33,797 bases of DNA from Lewinella sp. (GTDB lineage Bacteria; Bacteroidota; Bacteroidia; Chitinophagales; Saprospiraceae): assembly GCA_026421165.1 (NCBI GenBank), contig JAPKCQ010000007.1:1-33797 (forward strand). Reading direction: 5' to 3'. Made by a program: the position numbers and the translations under genes. Of the stretch, positions 7,359-16,780 are shown piece after piece; the stretch's first letter is position 1; each line of letters begins with the position of its first letter. Below the pieces are notes generated by a model, which saw only the letters and a list, made by a program, of their open reading frames with translations, made no database searches and was not told the DNA's origin.

Positions 7359-8135
7359 TTAAAACATAATGCCCAACATGATTACAATGGAGTTCAGCTT
7401 TCCACTGGAGTCGTCCTCCTGCGGGTTACGGCCTTCACGTTGTAGTGTAGTGCCCTTATCTGTAGTCAGGTCCGCGAAGCCAGATTGGAATGCGATACCA
7501 CCAACAAGTGCGGTACCATTGGAGATACTGTACTCGATACCTCCGCCGAGGCTCCAGCCAAGGTTTACGCTGTTGACTTCCTTAGCGATGTCGAAACTTT
7601 CGTCTTCACTGATAAAACCGGCGTTCTGCACACGGCCACGCGACTGCGTGAGAAGGCCGAGGTGTATAGCGGGGCGGACAAAGTAGCGGATGTAGCCGAA
7701 CTCCCGCGTACGCAGGGTAAGGCCGATAGGAATTTCAACGAACTGAAGGTCGTATTTGAAGCCGAGGCCTCCGGAGAGGGTATCGGGCAGTACGCCGGCA
7801 GCGAGGGTATTGTCCAGTGATTCGCGCCAGATGTCCGCACGGATATACTGATCTTCGTAAAAGAGGGTGCCACCAGCATTAAAATGGAAGCCAATTCCTG
7901 TGTGAAGGCTGTAGTTCTCCCGAAAGTAGTATTCCCCGATTACGCCCAACTTGAGGCCCAGGTTAGTGCCGTCGCGGTTGATCAGATTGTCGTTCGTCGT
8001 CATACCACTGAAGGTGGGGCTGACCTGAATGCCGAACTGAAGATCACCCGGCAACTGCGCAAAAGCGACAGTGGGAAGAAGAAAGAGAGCGAACAAAAAG
8101 GTGAAGGGACGGTAGGTGGTGAAATTTTTGAACAT
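7359..8135 (-). CDS. PorT-like outer-membrane beta-barrel protein
   Basis: A 258-aa secreted barrel protein of the PorT-like / OMP_b-brl_2 type. The N-terminus has a signal peptide (hydrophobic FTFLFALFLLPTVAFA, cleavage near AFAQ). The mature part shows barrel strands and the family block FKYDLQFVEIPIGLTLRTRE, close to the Y(I/V)EIP core of PorT-like proteins, plus YIRYFVRPAIHLGLL. It ends in hydrophobic residues (IVIMLGIMF) as outer-membrane barrels do. True PorT/SprT is a T9SS component, but many Bacteroidota paralogues have unknown roles, so no gene symbol is given. It is divergent from gldB with a 61-nt gap and convergent with the FadL-like gene through a shared terminator. Confidence 0.75.
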   Translation of the reverse strand: MFKNFTTYRPFTFLFALFLLPTVAFAQLPGDLQFGIQVSPTFSGMTTNDNLINRDGTNLGLKLGVIGEYYFRENYSLHTGIGFHFNAGGTLFYEDQYIRADIWRESLDNTLAAGVLPDTLSGGLGFKYDLQFVEIPIGLTLRTREFGYIRYFVRPAIHLGLLTQSRGRVQNAGFISEDESFDIAKEVNSVNLGWSLGGGIEYSISNGTALVGGIAFQSGFADLTTDKGTTLQREGRNPQEDDSSGKLNSIVIMLGIMF

Positions 8136-8162
8136 TGGAGTCGTTGGTTAATTGTCTTTTCT

Positions 8163-8187
8163 AAACGGACCGGCGCGGCCGGTGTTT
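8163..8187 (+). promoter_or_regulatory. Hairpin in the gldB leader
   Basis: ACCGGC (8169-8174) pairs with GCCGGT (8178-8183) around a GCG loop. Flanking AAAC / GTTT extend it across a two-base bulge. It ends 9 nt before the preferred gldB start codon, where it could mask the initiation region or overlap promoter elements of the divergent pair. Function is unproven. Confidence 0.35.
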
Positions 8188-8196
8188 GCCATTTCC

Positions 8197-9243
8197 ATGA
8201 AAGAGAACGTAAAATTAAGCCTCCTTAGCCTTCTATTCGCATTAATCCTCTCGTCTTGCGGTGAAGAAGAGCTTCCGCCGCCGGATGTGAGCGGTCTGCA
8301 GTCTCCCGTAACCCTCGTCCGTTTCGACCGGGCGCTAATGGGGCTGGATACTGGAAACCTTACCCCCGAGCTTGCGGACCTGGAAGCGGAGTACCCCGAC
8401 TTTACCGATACTTACCTGCGCTACATCCTGCCCATCCGCCGGGGTGATTTTAGCCCGGAAGAGCAAGGCCTGATGCTAAAGGCATTCCTGACCTTTCCCC
8501 TAATTACGGAAGTCGACTCCGTGATTAAGCAACGCTTCTCCGAAGCTCGGCTGGAAGAACAACGCGCGGACCTCGAGCAGGCCCTGCGCTACTACCGCTA
8601 CTACTTACCAACAGCCTACCGGCCGGATACCCTACTGACGTTTTTCTCCCAGTTCGAAGTAGCCGCCGCCCTTTACGGAGATAACAACATTGCCGTAGGC
8701 CTCGAATTTTTCCTCGGGCCCAACTACGACTACCAGCGGGTGGACCCGCGCGAGACCATTTTCTCTGCCTACCTGGCCCGCACCTACACCCCGGCGCACA
8801 TGACGGCCAAGCTTCTGCGCACCCTCATTCGGGAAGAAGTACCCCAGCCGCGCAGCGGACGCCTGATTGACCACCTTATTTACGAAGGCAAGAAACTGTA
8901 CCTCCTAGAAAAGGTTTTGCCCTTTGCCCCAGACAGTATCCTCCAGGAAGTAAGCTCAGAGCAGATGAAATGGCTGGAGAACAACGAAATTCCGATCTAC
9001 GCCCACCTTCAGAAGGAACGAATGCTTTACAGCACCGATGCTACGCTGATCAAGAAGATGACGCAGCCCGCCCCCTCTTCCCAGGGGATGCCGGTTGAAT
9101 CTCCCGGCGGGGCCGTTAATTACCTCGGCAAACGAATTGTCGAAGCTTACGTTAAAGCAAATTCCCAGGTTACCATGCCGGAGTTGCTGAGGCTTGTTGA
9201 TGGGCAGGTGATGTTAGCAGGAGCGCGGTACAAACCTAAATAG
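8197..9243 (+). CDS. gldB: Gliding motility lipoprotein GldB
   Basis: A 348-aa lipoprotein recognised as GldB, a protein required for gliding motility in Flavobacterium-type Bacteroidota. The track start at 8152 is rejected for ATG 8197, which gives MKENVKLSLLSLLFALILSSCG, a complete signal with lipobox LSSCG. Family features: RFDRALMGLD near the mature start, EYPDFTDTYLRYIL, the central GLEFFLGPNYDY, LIYEGKKLYLLEKVLP, and the ending PGGAVNYLGKRIVEAY... followed by GARYKPK. Length fits the family (about 320-350 aa). The usual neighbour gldC is absent here; instead it is divergent from a PorT-like barrel. It may act at the inner-membrane or periplasmic side of the gliding/T9SS machinery, but its biochemical role is not established. 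Confidence 0.85.
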   Translation: MKENVKLSLLSLLFALILSSCGEEELPPPDVSGLQSPVTLVRFDRALMGLDTGNLTPELADLEAEYPDFTDTYLRYILPIRRGDFSPEEQGLMLKAFLTFPLITEVDSVIKQRFSEARLEEQRADLEQALRYYRYYLPTAYRPDTLLTFFSQFEVAAALYGDNNIAVGLEFFLGPNYDYQRVDPRETIFSAYLARTYTPAHMTAKLLRTLIREEVPQPRSGRLIDHLIYEGKKLYLLEKVLPFAPDSILQEVSSEQMKWLENNEIPIYAHLQKERMLYSTDATLIKKMTQPAPSSQGMPVESPGGAVNYLGKRIVEAYVKANSQVTMPELLRLVDGQVMLAGARYKPK

Positions 9244-9282
9244 TGGTGCAATAATGCGCATCAAAGTCTAAGGGACCAACGG

Positions 9283-9321
9283 ACGGACGCTCGAAATATC
9301 CCTCGACCTTCGGGCGTCCGT
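9283..9321. repeat. Extragenic hairpin
   Basis: ACGGACGC (9283-9290) and GCGTCCGT (9314-9321) form a perfect 8-bp stem with a 23-nt loop that contains further partial symmetry (TCGAA / TTCG). It lies in the 140-nt gap after gldB and may terminate it or be a dispersed palindrome related to those at 3078-3194. Confidence 0.5.
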
Positions 9322-9383
9322 ACTCCTAGGTTTGGCTCTTAATTCGCGTTATTACGCCACCACATTACTACACCATTAGAGAA

Positions 9384-10010
9384 ATGCGCAAGATCGACCA
9401 CATAGTCTACACCGTACCCAACCTGGAAGAAGCCGTCGCCGAGCTTGAGGCCCGCCTCGGCGTAAAGCCCCTCATCGGCGGCAGGCACGACACCCAGGGA
9501 ACGAGAAACGCCCTCATTAACCTCAATGACGGCGCCTACCTCGAAATCCTCGCCGCCGACGATGAGAACACCAACATCCCGCCGCCCCGCTGGATGGGTG
9601 TCGATGTGCTCTCCCGATCCCGCATTACCCGCTGGGCCCTGAAGTCCAACAACCTCACTACCGACGGCAAGGTTCTCCGCGAGCACGATCCCGCTCTCGG
9701 CCATACCAAAGCCGGCTCCCGTCAACGGCCCGACGGCAGCATGCTTCGCTGGGAGTTAATCCTTCCTACCTCCGTTCCCGAGGTAGACGTAATTCCCTTT
9801 ATGGTAGACTGGAGCCAGTCGGACATCCACCCACACGAAGCCCTGCCAGACATGGGGTGCAGCATTATTGAATTACTACTACAGCATCCGGAACCCGAAC
9901 GTATTCAGCCCGTTCTACAGGAGCTTGGCGTAAAGGTGCCCGTAACAAAGGGTGAAGAGCCGGATATTATTTTAGTACTGCGGTGCCCCGCTGGAAATAT
10001 TCCGATTTAG
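9384..10010 (+). CDS. Glyoxalase-like (VOC) domain protein
   Basis: A 208-aa protein of the glyoxalase-like domain family (Glyoxalase_3 type) in the VOC superfamily. The N-terminus MRKIDHIVYTVPNLEEAVAELEARLGV is the first VOC beta-alpha unit with the metal-ligand histidine, and GTRNALINLNDGAYLEILAAD gives the paired glutamate. A second module begins around RWELILP and runs through MGCSIIELLLQHPEP. The DWSQSDIHPHEALP segment is typical of this family. Enzymatic function is unknown; members of the superfamily act as lyases, dioxygenases or binding proteins. It is followed by a flavin reductase after 70 nt in the same direction, so co-transcription is possible. Confidence 0.8.
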   Translation: MRKIDHIVYTVPNLEEAVAELEARLGVKPLIGGRHDTQGTRNALINLNDGAYLEILAADDENTNIPPPRWMGVDVLSRSRITRWALKSNNLTTDGKVLREHDPALGHTKAGSRQRPDGSMLRWELILPTSVPEVDVIPFMVDWSQSDIHPHEALPDMGCSIIELLLQHPEPERIQPVLQELGVKVPVTKGEEPDIILVLRCPAGNIPI

Positions 10011-10080
10011 AACAGTGGGGTATTTTCTCCTCCGCAGCACCTTTTTCAACCACCAACGTTAAACCAAAAAACCACCCAAA

Positions 10081-10692
10081 ATGCACTTAAAGATCGAAGA
10101 CATCCTAGCCCAGGAATCCATGTACCGCCGCCATTTCATGAACACATTACCTGGCCCACGGGGCGTTCACTTGGTAGGGACTAAAGGTCATCGGGGTGCG
10201 GAGAATATCGGCGTCTTTAGTTCCTTTGTACACATCAGCGCCAGCTCACCGCCCCTACTTGGCTTCATCATGCGCCCCCTCACCGTACCGCGGGATACGT
10301 ACCACAATATCAAGGCCAATAAGTGGTTCACCATCAATACGCTTCATCCCGATTTTTTGGACCAAGCACACCAGACGAGTGCGAACTACCCGAACGGTGA
10401 GTCCGAGTTCGTCGCTACCGGCCTTACACCGGAATACAGTGAAGATTGTAAAGCGCCCTACGTCGCAGAAAGTAGAATCCGGATTGGCCTTACCTTCGAG
10501 GAGGAGCACAAAATCAGCGGCATCGAGACCTTTTTCATCGTTGGTCGGGTGCGGGAAATCTTTCTCCCGGACGAGGCGGTGGCCGCTACGGGCCACGTCG
10601 ATCATGAGTTACTCCAAACGATGAGTGTGGCTGGTTTAGACAACTATCATGAGGTTGGCAAGGGAAAACGGCTGCCTTACGCACGGCCGTAA
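10081..10692 (+). CDS. Flavin reductase family protein
   Basis: A 203-aa FMN-binding split-barrel protein of the flavin-reductase-like family, cytoplasmic. Recognisable: PGPRGVHLVGTKGHRGAENIGVFSSFVHISASSPPLLGFIMRP, which is the family's FMN-binding core (usually NLA.FS.F..vs..PP.v.f), then DTYHNIKANKWFTIN and HQTSANYPNGESEF. Such proteins reduce flavin with NAD(P)H or bind FMN for a partner oxygenase; the specific partner is not apparent here. The start at ATG 10081 fits the domain boundary. It follows the glyoxalase-like gene by 70 nt on the same strand; a 162-nt AT-rich gap separates it from comEC. Confidence 0.85.
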   Translation: MHLKIEDILAQESMYRRHFMNTLPGPRGVHLVGTKGHRGAENIGVFSSFVHISASSPPLLGFIMRPLTVPRDTYHNIKANKWFTINTLHPDFLDQAHQTSANYPNGESEFVATGLTPEYSEDCKAPYVAESRIRIGLTFEEEHKISGIETFFIVGRVREIFLPDEAVAATGHVDHELLQTMSVAGLDNYHEVGKGKRLPYARP

Positions 10693-10854
10693 CCTGGTTC
10701 ATCCTTAATTTTCAGCGTATCAAGTGCTGTTCTCCGTCGGTTGTCCAATAATCCAGCCCCTGGCGTAAAAAAATGGAACAATCCACGTTTAAACAATTAA
10801 AATATATTCCAACAATACCCTCTTCCGGACACCAATATTCCCTAGCTTACCATT

Positions 10855-12996
10855 GTGAGCCAACCTAAAAAATATGCCCCCGCCGCATGGGGAACCGTTC
10901 CGGTAGTTCCACTTGTACTGGCGCTCATCTGCGGTATTCTTACGGCTGATTGGCTTGGCTTTACGTCTCCTGTTTTTTGGCTCACAATTACCGTCTTAGC
11001 CGCGCTCGGTGCCTTACTGACCGTTGTTCGGCGCGCACCCGCCCGCTGGTGGTCAGTGCTTGGTAGTGGGCTTATCCTGCTATCCGTATTCAGCTTTGGA
11101 GCCTGGCGGTTTAACGACGCCTACCTGCCCGCAAAAGAGAATTTCTTCACCAAGCATTTAGAGCAGAACGACCTCTTGGCCGGAAGGGTAGAAAGCCTTA
11201 AACCCGGCCGCAGTCGGATGCGGGCAGAAGTGCAGCTCAGCCATATTTTCAGAGACTCAAGTGGCCACCTTCCGGTAAAGGGCAAGCTGCTGGTTTACCT
11301 GCCGCCAGACGAGCAGACCGGGCAGCTAAAAGCCGGAGACCAGATCGTATTCAAGTCCGAGCCAAACGCTATCCCACCACCGCTCAACCCGGGAGTTTTC
11401 GACTTCCGGGCCTACTCCGCCCGCCGGGGAATTCACCACCAGGTTTTTCTACGAACGGCTGCGGAGTGGCGCATAGCTGAAAGTTCCCGTAATGGCATCT
11501 ACGCGCGCGCCCAGGGCTGGCGGCAGGCCTGGTTTAAAACTTTTCAGGACCATCTTACTGGCGACGAACTGGCCGTCGCAGCAGCCTTGGTCATCGGCCA
11601 GCGCGACCTGATCACCGAGGAGGTAAAGTCGGCTTACACCGACACCGGAGCCGTACACGTGCTCGCGGTATCGGGCCTCCACGTGGGCATCATTTTCATG
11701 ATCCTAACTTTCTTTCTGGAACGAGTGCTGCGGCTTGACCGGACAAAATCTGGGCGGGTAGCCGTCATCCTCATCAGCGTAATTTGTATCTGGGCCTTTG
11801 CCCTAATTTCGGGGCTGAGCGCCTCCGTGCAACGGGCGGCGATCATGTTCTCGTTGTTAGCAGTGGGGCGCATTGCTTTTCGGAAGATCCATGTGTTCAA
11901 CACCCTGTCCGTAGCGGCGCTGGGGATGCTCATTTACCAACCAAGTCAGTTGTTTCATGTCGGATTTCAGCTATCGTTTATGGCCATCATTGGCATCGTA
12001 GCCTTCACGAATTACCTGAACCGCTTGGTCTACCTTCCCGGGCTGGTGACGCGCAAGGCGTGGTCGGCCGTCGCGGCGTCTACCGGCGCGCAGCTAGGCA
12101 CCTTGCCTTTATCGCTGCTCTACTTCAAGCAGTTTCCGGCGTATTTCATGATCAGCGGCACCCTGGTGATCGTTTTCGCTTTCGCAACCATGTTTCTGGG
12201 TTTGCTGCATGGTTTCACGGCGGGAGTACTCAAGGTTTCCGTACTAGCCGATGGCACCGGCTGGCTACTCTCGTTCGTCGTGGAGCTTCAAAACGCACTC
12301 ATATTTTTCTTCCGTAAGCTGCCCGGTGCGCTGATCGAATTACGGTCATTTGACGGCCCTTCAAGTCTGATGCTGGCCCTGAGCATCGGAGGCCTGGGGG
12401 CTTTCTTCCGTTGGCGCAAGCGCAGTTTCCTGCTTGCCGCCGGCGCGTTGCTAGTTATTATGTTTATTTGGGCGCAGGCGCAGGTGCAAGGAACGGGCGA
12501 GGGCAACGGACTGACCGTATTCCACGTCTCCCGGGGAACCCTGATTGACCTTACCTCCGAAGGCCACGCCTGGTCGTTGGGCGAACAACCCCAAATCAAA
12601 GACCTTGATTTCAGCGCAGGGCCGCTGCGCAAAAGCCTTGGTTACGCTCCCGAGGCCACCTTCCCGCTGAGCCCCGGCGTGGATACCTCGCTTACCGCTG
12701 GCATCAACCTTCGTTTCCCTTACTTCAACTTCGGCGATAGCCAGTGGGCGGTGCTTGATGGCAAGTTGAAAATGCTCCCTGAACTTGATTTCGACAGACT
12801 TACCCATTTACTGATTATGAATGATTTCCGGCCGAAACAGATGCCCGCCCTGCCTGCTGACCAAAAATTACTAATTATTCTGGACGGTAGCATCCCGTTT
12901 TACCGTTGGGAAGACTGGCGCAAGCAAGCGGACGAATTAGGCTGGCGGCTACACATTACCGGAGAGGATGGAGCTTATCAGCTTTTGGGCGAATAA
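10855..12996 (+). CDS. comEC: ComEC/Rec2 family DNA-uptake channel protein
   Basis: A 713-aa inner-membrane protein of the ComEC/Rec2 family, which carries single-stranded DNA across the membrane during natural transformation. The N-terminal two helices plus a soluble OB-like part (about 20-210, DUF4131 type) precede the competence domain, with its hallmark AVAAALVIGQRDLI and GAVHVLAVSGLHVGIIFMIL (about 240-285). Several transmembrane helices follow up to about residue 540. The C-terminal 170 residues are soluble but show no HxHxDH motif, so the metallo-beta-lactamase domain of Gram-positive ComEC is missing, as commonly in Bacteroidota. The start is GTG at 10855; no ATG alternative fits. Convergent with the helicase gene, with 31 nt between stops and no clear terminator. 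Confidence 0.88.
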   Translation: MSQPKKYAPAAWGTVPVVPLVLALICGILTADWLGFTSPVFWLTITVLAALGALLTVVRRAPARWWSVLGSGLILLSVFSFGAWRFNDAYLPAKENFFTKHLEQNDLLAGRVESLKPGRSRMRAEVQLSHIFRDSSGHLPVKGKLLVYLPPDEQTGQLKAGDQIVFKSEPNAIPPPLNPGVFDFRAYSARRGIHHQVFLRTAAEWRIAESSRNGIYARAQGWRQAWFKTFQDHLTGDELAVAAALVIGQRDLITEEVKSAYTDTGAVHVLAVSGLHVGIIFMILTFFLERVLRLDRTKSGRVAVILISVICIWAFALISGLSASVQRAAIMFSLLAVGRIAFRKIHVFNTLSVAALGMLIYQPSQLFHVGFQLSFMAIIGIVAFTNYLNRLVYLPGLVTRKAWSAVAASTGAQLGTLPLSLLYFKQFPAYFMISGTLVIVFAFATMFLGLLHGFTAGVLKVSVLADGTGWLLSFVVELQNALIFFFRKLPGALIELRSFDGPSSLMLALSIGGLGAFFRWRKRSFLLAAGALLVIMFIWAQAQVQGTGEGNGLTVFHVSRGTLIDLTSEGHAWSLGEQPQIKDLDFSAGPLRKSLGYAPEATFPLSPGVDTSLTAGINLRFPYFNFGDSQWAVLDGKLKMLPELDFDRLTHLLIMNDFRPKQMPALPADQKLLIILDGSIPFYRWEDWRKQADELGWRLHITGEDGAYQLLGE

Positions 12997-13027
12997 TTTT
13001 GTCCCGGTCGGGCCTTTCTAAGGTACC

Positions 13028-16000
13028 CTACAGTTTCACCAGGTCCTCCAACTCCCGATTACTCATCTTACCGATAAAGGTCTCCCCCGTACCAACACTC
13101 AGATCTGCCAAATTTTTCTTGCTCTGGATCAACTGATCGATCTTATCCTCAAAGGTGTTTTCGGTAACTAGGCGGTGGACGAACACCGTCCGCTCCTGTC
13201 CGATGCGGTAGGCTCGGTCCGTAGCTTGGGCTTCCACGGCCGGGTTCCACCAGAGATCGTAGTGAATCACGTGATTGGCGGCAGTGAGGTTAAGACCCGT
13301 ACCGCCGGCTTTGATGGAAAGCAGGAAGACAGAGCAGGAGGGGTCGTTCTGGAAGCGGTCCACCATGGCTTCGCGCTGATCCGTGGAGCAGCCGCCGTGA
13401 AGGAAGGGCGGCTCGAAGCCAAATTCTTCTCGGATCATTTTCACCATCAGCTCTCCCATGCTGCGGTACTGGGTGAAGATCAGGGTTTTGTCACCGTTTT
13501 CCAGGATCCCCGCCAGGCGTTCCTTCAGCATTCCTGCTTTACCGCTGTCGCCAAAGTCGGGTTTGCCTTTTTTGAGAAACTGAACGGGGTGGTTACAGCA
13601 CTGCTTGAGGGCGGTGATCAGCTTGAGGATGAGCCCCTGCCGACCAATGCCATTTTTGGCTTCCTCGACCATCCGCATGTTCTCATCCAAAATGCTCTGG
13701 TAGAGCGCCGCCTGGTTCGGGGTGAGGCTGCAGTACTCAGTCTGCATCACTTTATCGGGAAGGTCGGAGATGATGGATTTATCCGTTTTGAGGCGGCGGA
13801 GGACGAAGGGGGCGGTAAGTTTTCGGAAGCGGGCGGCGGTCGCAGCATCCCGCTCGCCCTGGATCGGCCGGGCGTAAGTTCCGTTGAAGTACGTTTTGGA
13901 GCCGAGGAATTTCGGCAGGGTAAAATCGAGGAGGCTCCAGTAGTCGAGCAGCTTGTTTTCAACCGGAGTTCCACTCATAGCAATGCGGATGGGTGCTTTT
14001 ATTTTTTTGATGGTCTTCGTCTGCTTCGCTGTAGGATTTTTAATGGCCTGGGCCTCGTCGATGATGAGTATCCGGTAGCCACCTTTGGCGAAGGTTTCCT
14101 CTTCGGAGCGAACCACGCCGTAGGTGGTCAGTAGCACGTCGTAATCGTTATTATCAGGCAATTTACGCCCCGGTCCGTGGTAAACATGAGGGCGAAGCGC
14201 GGGTGCGAAACGGTTGATCTCCCGCCGCCAGTTGCCCAGCAGGCTGGTGGGCATCACCACGAGCGCTTTGTCCTTGTCTAGTCCACCGCCCTGCCGGTAC
14301 TGTTCGAGTAGGGTAATGACCTGGAGGGTTTTTCCGAGGCCCATATCGTCGGCAATAATGGAGCCAAACCCCAGGCTGCTATTGGCATAAAGCCAGTCGA
14401 AACCATCTTTTTGGTAAGGACGTAATGTGGCATTAATGCCCTTCGGGACGGGAGTTGACGGACCATTCCGCCATTGTTGAATTTGGGCGCGGAGCGCAGG
14501 TGCAATGCGAACCGGTCCGCCTTGGTATTCCTCGGTGAAGATGACCTGGAGGCGTTCGTGCTGCTTCAACTCCGGCGGACCTGCATCTAGCTGGGCAATG
14601 AGTTTGGCCACTTCGGCGGGGTCGACGTAAGCATACCCTTCCTGCAATTTAACGAGGCCGTTGGAAGAAGTGAGCAGCTCGCGAAATTCGGCATCGGTAA
14701 GGTCTTTGTTTCCAAGTGCAGCCTGCCAACTGAAGCGCAGAATGTTATCGAGTGAAATAATACCTGAAAGTTCGAACGCTTCGCCGGAGGCGCTACTTTC
14801 GGCCCGCAGCCCGAGCCTAGGTCGCAGCAATTTTTTCAGGGCTTTCGGGAGCATGACCGTCAGGCCGAGGGCTTCCATTGTCGGCAATACCTTCAGCAAT
14901 ACCGGGGTGAATTCGGAGACGGGGTAGCGGAGCGGTTTTTTTCCACCATCCGCCAGGTAGGTTTCCATATCGGGGAAGTGGCGGGCGAGTCCTCCGAGAA
15001 GCTGGATGACGACCAGCCGGTCCGCAGGAGCGAGTCCCCCCTCACCCTGCCATTCAAAGAACGTTTTTGGCACCTGCGTTCGCGCCGCCATTTTATCATT
15101 AATGAGCAGGTCAACGAGCAATTCATCGTCTTCTTCTGTCACCCGAAAAATGGGCTGTAGGCGCTGGTCCGCCAGGTGAAGGTCCGCCAGCCAGCGGTGC
15201 ATCACTAACGGAAACCCCTCGGTGCCCGTGAGGCCAAACGTCTGCTGGCCACGCAGTAAAAATAGTTTCCGTGCCGGAATCTCCGCCCGCTCAGCGTGGG
15301 TAGATTCGCGAATTATGAGGCCCAGAAGTGCCGATAGTAGTTGCCGGGGAGCCTCTTCTTTCGTAAACTCTTGGACGTCAGCGTTCTCCGGCGAGAAGTA
15401 CAACACCGTCGATGAGGCCAGGGCATAGCTGCGCCGGAGCAGGTCGCACGCGGCTTCCCCCACCGCGGAGGGAATGTAGCGCAGCACGAAACGGTCATCG
15501 CCGGCATCGAGTAACTGGGGCACGTAAGCCTTCACCTCCGCCACCTTGCGGGCCAGCTGAAAGAAAAGGAGCAACGTGCGCGCTTCCGCGTCGAGGCGGT
15601 GTCGTTCCACCGCTTCAAGCTTGGTGAGCCAGTCGATGAGGGCTTCTTCGCGGCTGATTTCAAAGAGGGTTTCATCCTCGTCATCGAAGGAGAAAAGGTG
15701 GCCCAGGCTGAGGTTTTCATCGAGGTGAAGCTCAAGTCTTCCGCCTTCGGGAAGCAGAGACTCCGAGTTCACATCGTTTGCGGCCAGCCACATTTTTTTA
15801 GCGTAGCGGCTGGTTTTCTTGCACAGCCCGTCGAGGAAGCGGGGCAGGTCTCCGTTGCCGTCGAAGGCGGGAGTTTCGCCCAATTTTTCCATAGCCCGCC
15901 AGCCACTATCATCGAGAACGCCAAAATCGAGCTGCTGGTAAACCTCTTCTTCCCAACGGTAGGCCTGCGGTTCGCCGATGTCCTGCAACAAGTCATTAAG

Positions 16001-16669
16001 TAGGGGAATGCTATTTTGAGCGAAGCCGTCGCCGCTTAGTTCGTCGATGGCCGCTTTGAGGTCGAGCCCCCTGAGTTTGAAGAGTTGAAAGGGATCGCCG
16101 TCAATATCAGCGGCGATGACGTAAAGCAAGGCGGCCTGGTGCTTGCAGGGCGTTGACCAGTCGGGGCAGTCGCAATTAACGCCCAGCTCGGAAAAGCCTT
16201 TGGGAAAGATGCTGAGGTTGCGGTCGGCCAGCAGTTCCACCAAACTTCCCGGCAACTGACCGGCGAGTAACTGACCGAGGATAGCAGCATTGCTGGTTAT
16301 TTCCTTTAAGATGGCTTTGGCCTGGGGCTCCGTCCACGGCTTCCAGTCAAGGCTGATGCCGTACGGGCGGGGCATACTTCCCTGAACGGTTGCGCTTATT
16401 TTTCCGGGTCCGTCAGTAGTGATGTTTAAGACAAGACCTTTGTTTGCGTAGGTTTTCCCGCGGCCTAGGCGGCCGCTGTTGTCGGCCCGTTGCAAGGCTT
16501 CGAGAAATTCTTTCCCCCACCAGGTGGTACCGTACTTACGTCGGTAGCTACCGGCGCGGGCGGCGGGGGCGGGGCGGTATTCGTAGTTCCAGGAATTGGA
16601 CAAGGCTGGTGGGGTTATTTTTAGTCGGAAGTTACGGTGAACGTAGAGAACGGGAGGCTCACAAATCAA
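13028..16669 (-). CDS. SWIM zinc finger SNF2-family helicase
   Basis: A Snf2-family ATPase of 1213 aa, a DNA translocase/remodeller in the cytoplasm. In order: an N-terminal WWGKEFLEAL block; a SWIM zinc finger CxC...CxH in CDCPDWSTPCKH (C166, C168, C175, H177); a long variable middle region; Walker A DDMGLGKT (about residue 770); DEAQ box IIDEAQAIKN (about 870); motif III SGTPVENK; and the C-terminal helicase lobe with LIFTQYRSMGELM, AGGTGLNLTAA and QATDRAYRIGQ. The whole set is intact. The track start is TTG at 16669; another TTG at 16603 (MSNSWNYEYRP) fits family N-termini better and may be the true start. In many bacteria such proteins are linked with DNA repair, but no partner gene is adjacent. 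Divergent from the T9SS cargo gene. Confidence 0.93.
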   Translation of the reverse strand: MICEPPVLYVHRNFRLKITPPALSNSWNYEYRPAPAARAGSYRRKYGTTWWGKEFLEALQRADNSGRLGRGKTYANKGLVLNITTDGPGKISATVQGSMPRPYGISLDWKPWTEPQAKAILKEITSNAAILGQLLAGQLPGSLVELLADRNLSIFPKGFSELGVNCDCPDWSTPCKHQAALLYVIAADIDGDPFQLFKLRGLDLKAAIDELSGDGFAQNSIPLLNDLLQDIGEPQAYRWEEEVYQQLDFGVLDDSGWRAMEKLGETPAFDGNGDLPRFLDGLCKKTSRYAKKMWLAANDVNSESLLPEGGRLELHLDENLSLGHLFSFDDEDETLFEISREEALIDWLTKLEAVERHRLDAEARTLLLFFQLARKVAEVKAYVPQLLDAGDDRFVLRYIPSAVGEAACDLLRRSYALASSTVLYFSPENADVQEFTKEEAPRQLLSALLGLIIRESTHAERAEIPARKLFLLRGQQTFGLTGTEGFPLVMHRWLADLHLADQRLQPIFRVTEEDDELLVDLLINDKMAARTQVPKTFFEWQGEGGLAPADRLVVIQLLGGLARHFPDMETYLADGGKKPLRYPVSEFTPVLLKVLPTMEALGLTVMLPKALKKLLRPRLGLRAESSASGEAFELSGIISLDNILRFSWQAALGNKDLTDAEFRELLTSSNGLVKLQEGYAYVDPAEVAKLIAQLDAGPPELKQHERLQVIFTEEYQGGPVRIAPALRAQIQQWRNGPSTPVPKGINATLRPYQKDGFDWLYANSSLGFGSIIADDMGLGKTLQVITLLEQYRQGGGLDKDKALVVMPTSLLGNWRREINRFAPALRPHVYHGPGRKLPDNNDYDVLLTTYGVVRSEEETFAKGGYRILIIDEAQAIKNPTAKQTKTIKKIKAPIRIAMSGTPVENKLLDYWSLLDFTLPKFLGSKTYFNGTYARPIQGERDAATAARFRKLTAPFVLRRLKTDKSIISDLPDKVMQTEYCSLTPNQAALYQSILDENMRMVEEAKNGIGRQGLILKLITALKQCCNHPVQFLKKGKPDFGDSGKAGMLKERLAGILENGDKTLIFTQYRSMGELMVKMIREEFGFEPPFLHGGCSTDQREAMVDRFQNDPSCSVFLLSIKAGGTGLNLTAANHVIHYDLWWNPAVEAQATDRAYRIGQERTVFVHRLVTENTFEDKIDQLIQSKKNLADLSVGTGETFIGKMSNRELEDLVKL

Positions 16670-16780
16670 ACTGTAATGCGATTACCCCTGATTCAACCCT
16701 CCCACCATACCATCTTTTGAAAGTACCTTAGTCTAACCATAAATCGTTAGTCCGTAACTTGTACCGTCTAAACGTTTTAC

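Noticed and set aside
13175-14134. 319-aa plus-strand ORF opposite the SNF2 helicase
   Set aside because: It lies wholly antisense to the conserved helicase motifs and has no recognisable domain; it is a shadow of biased codon use.
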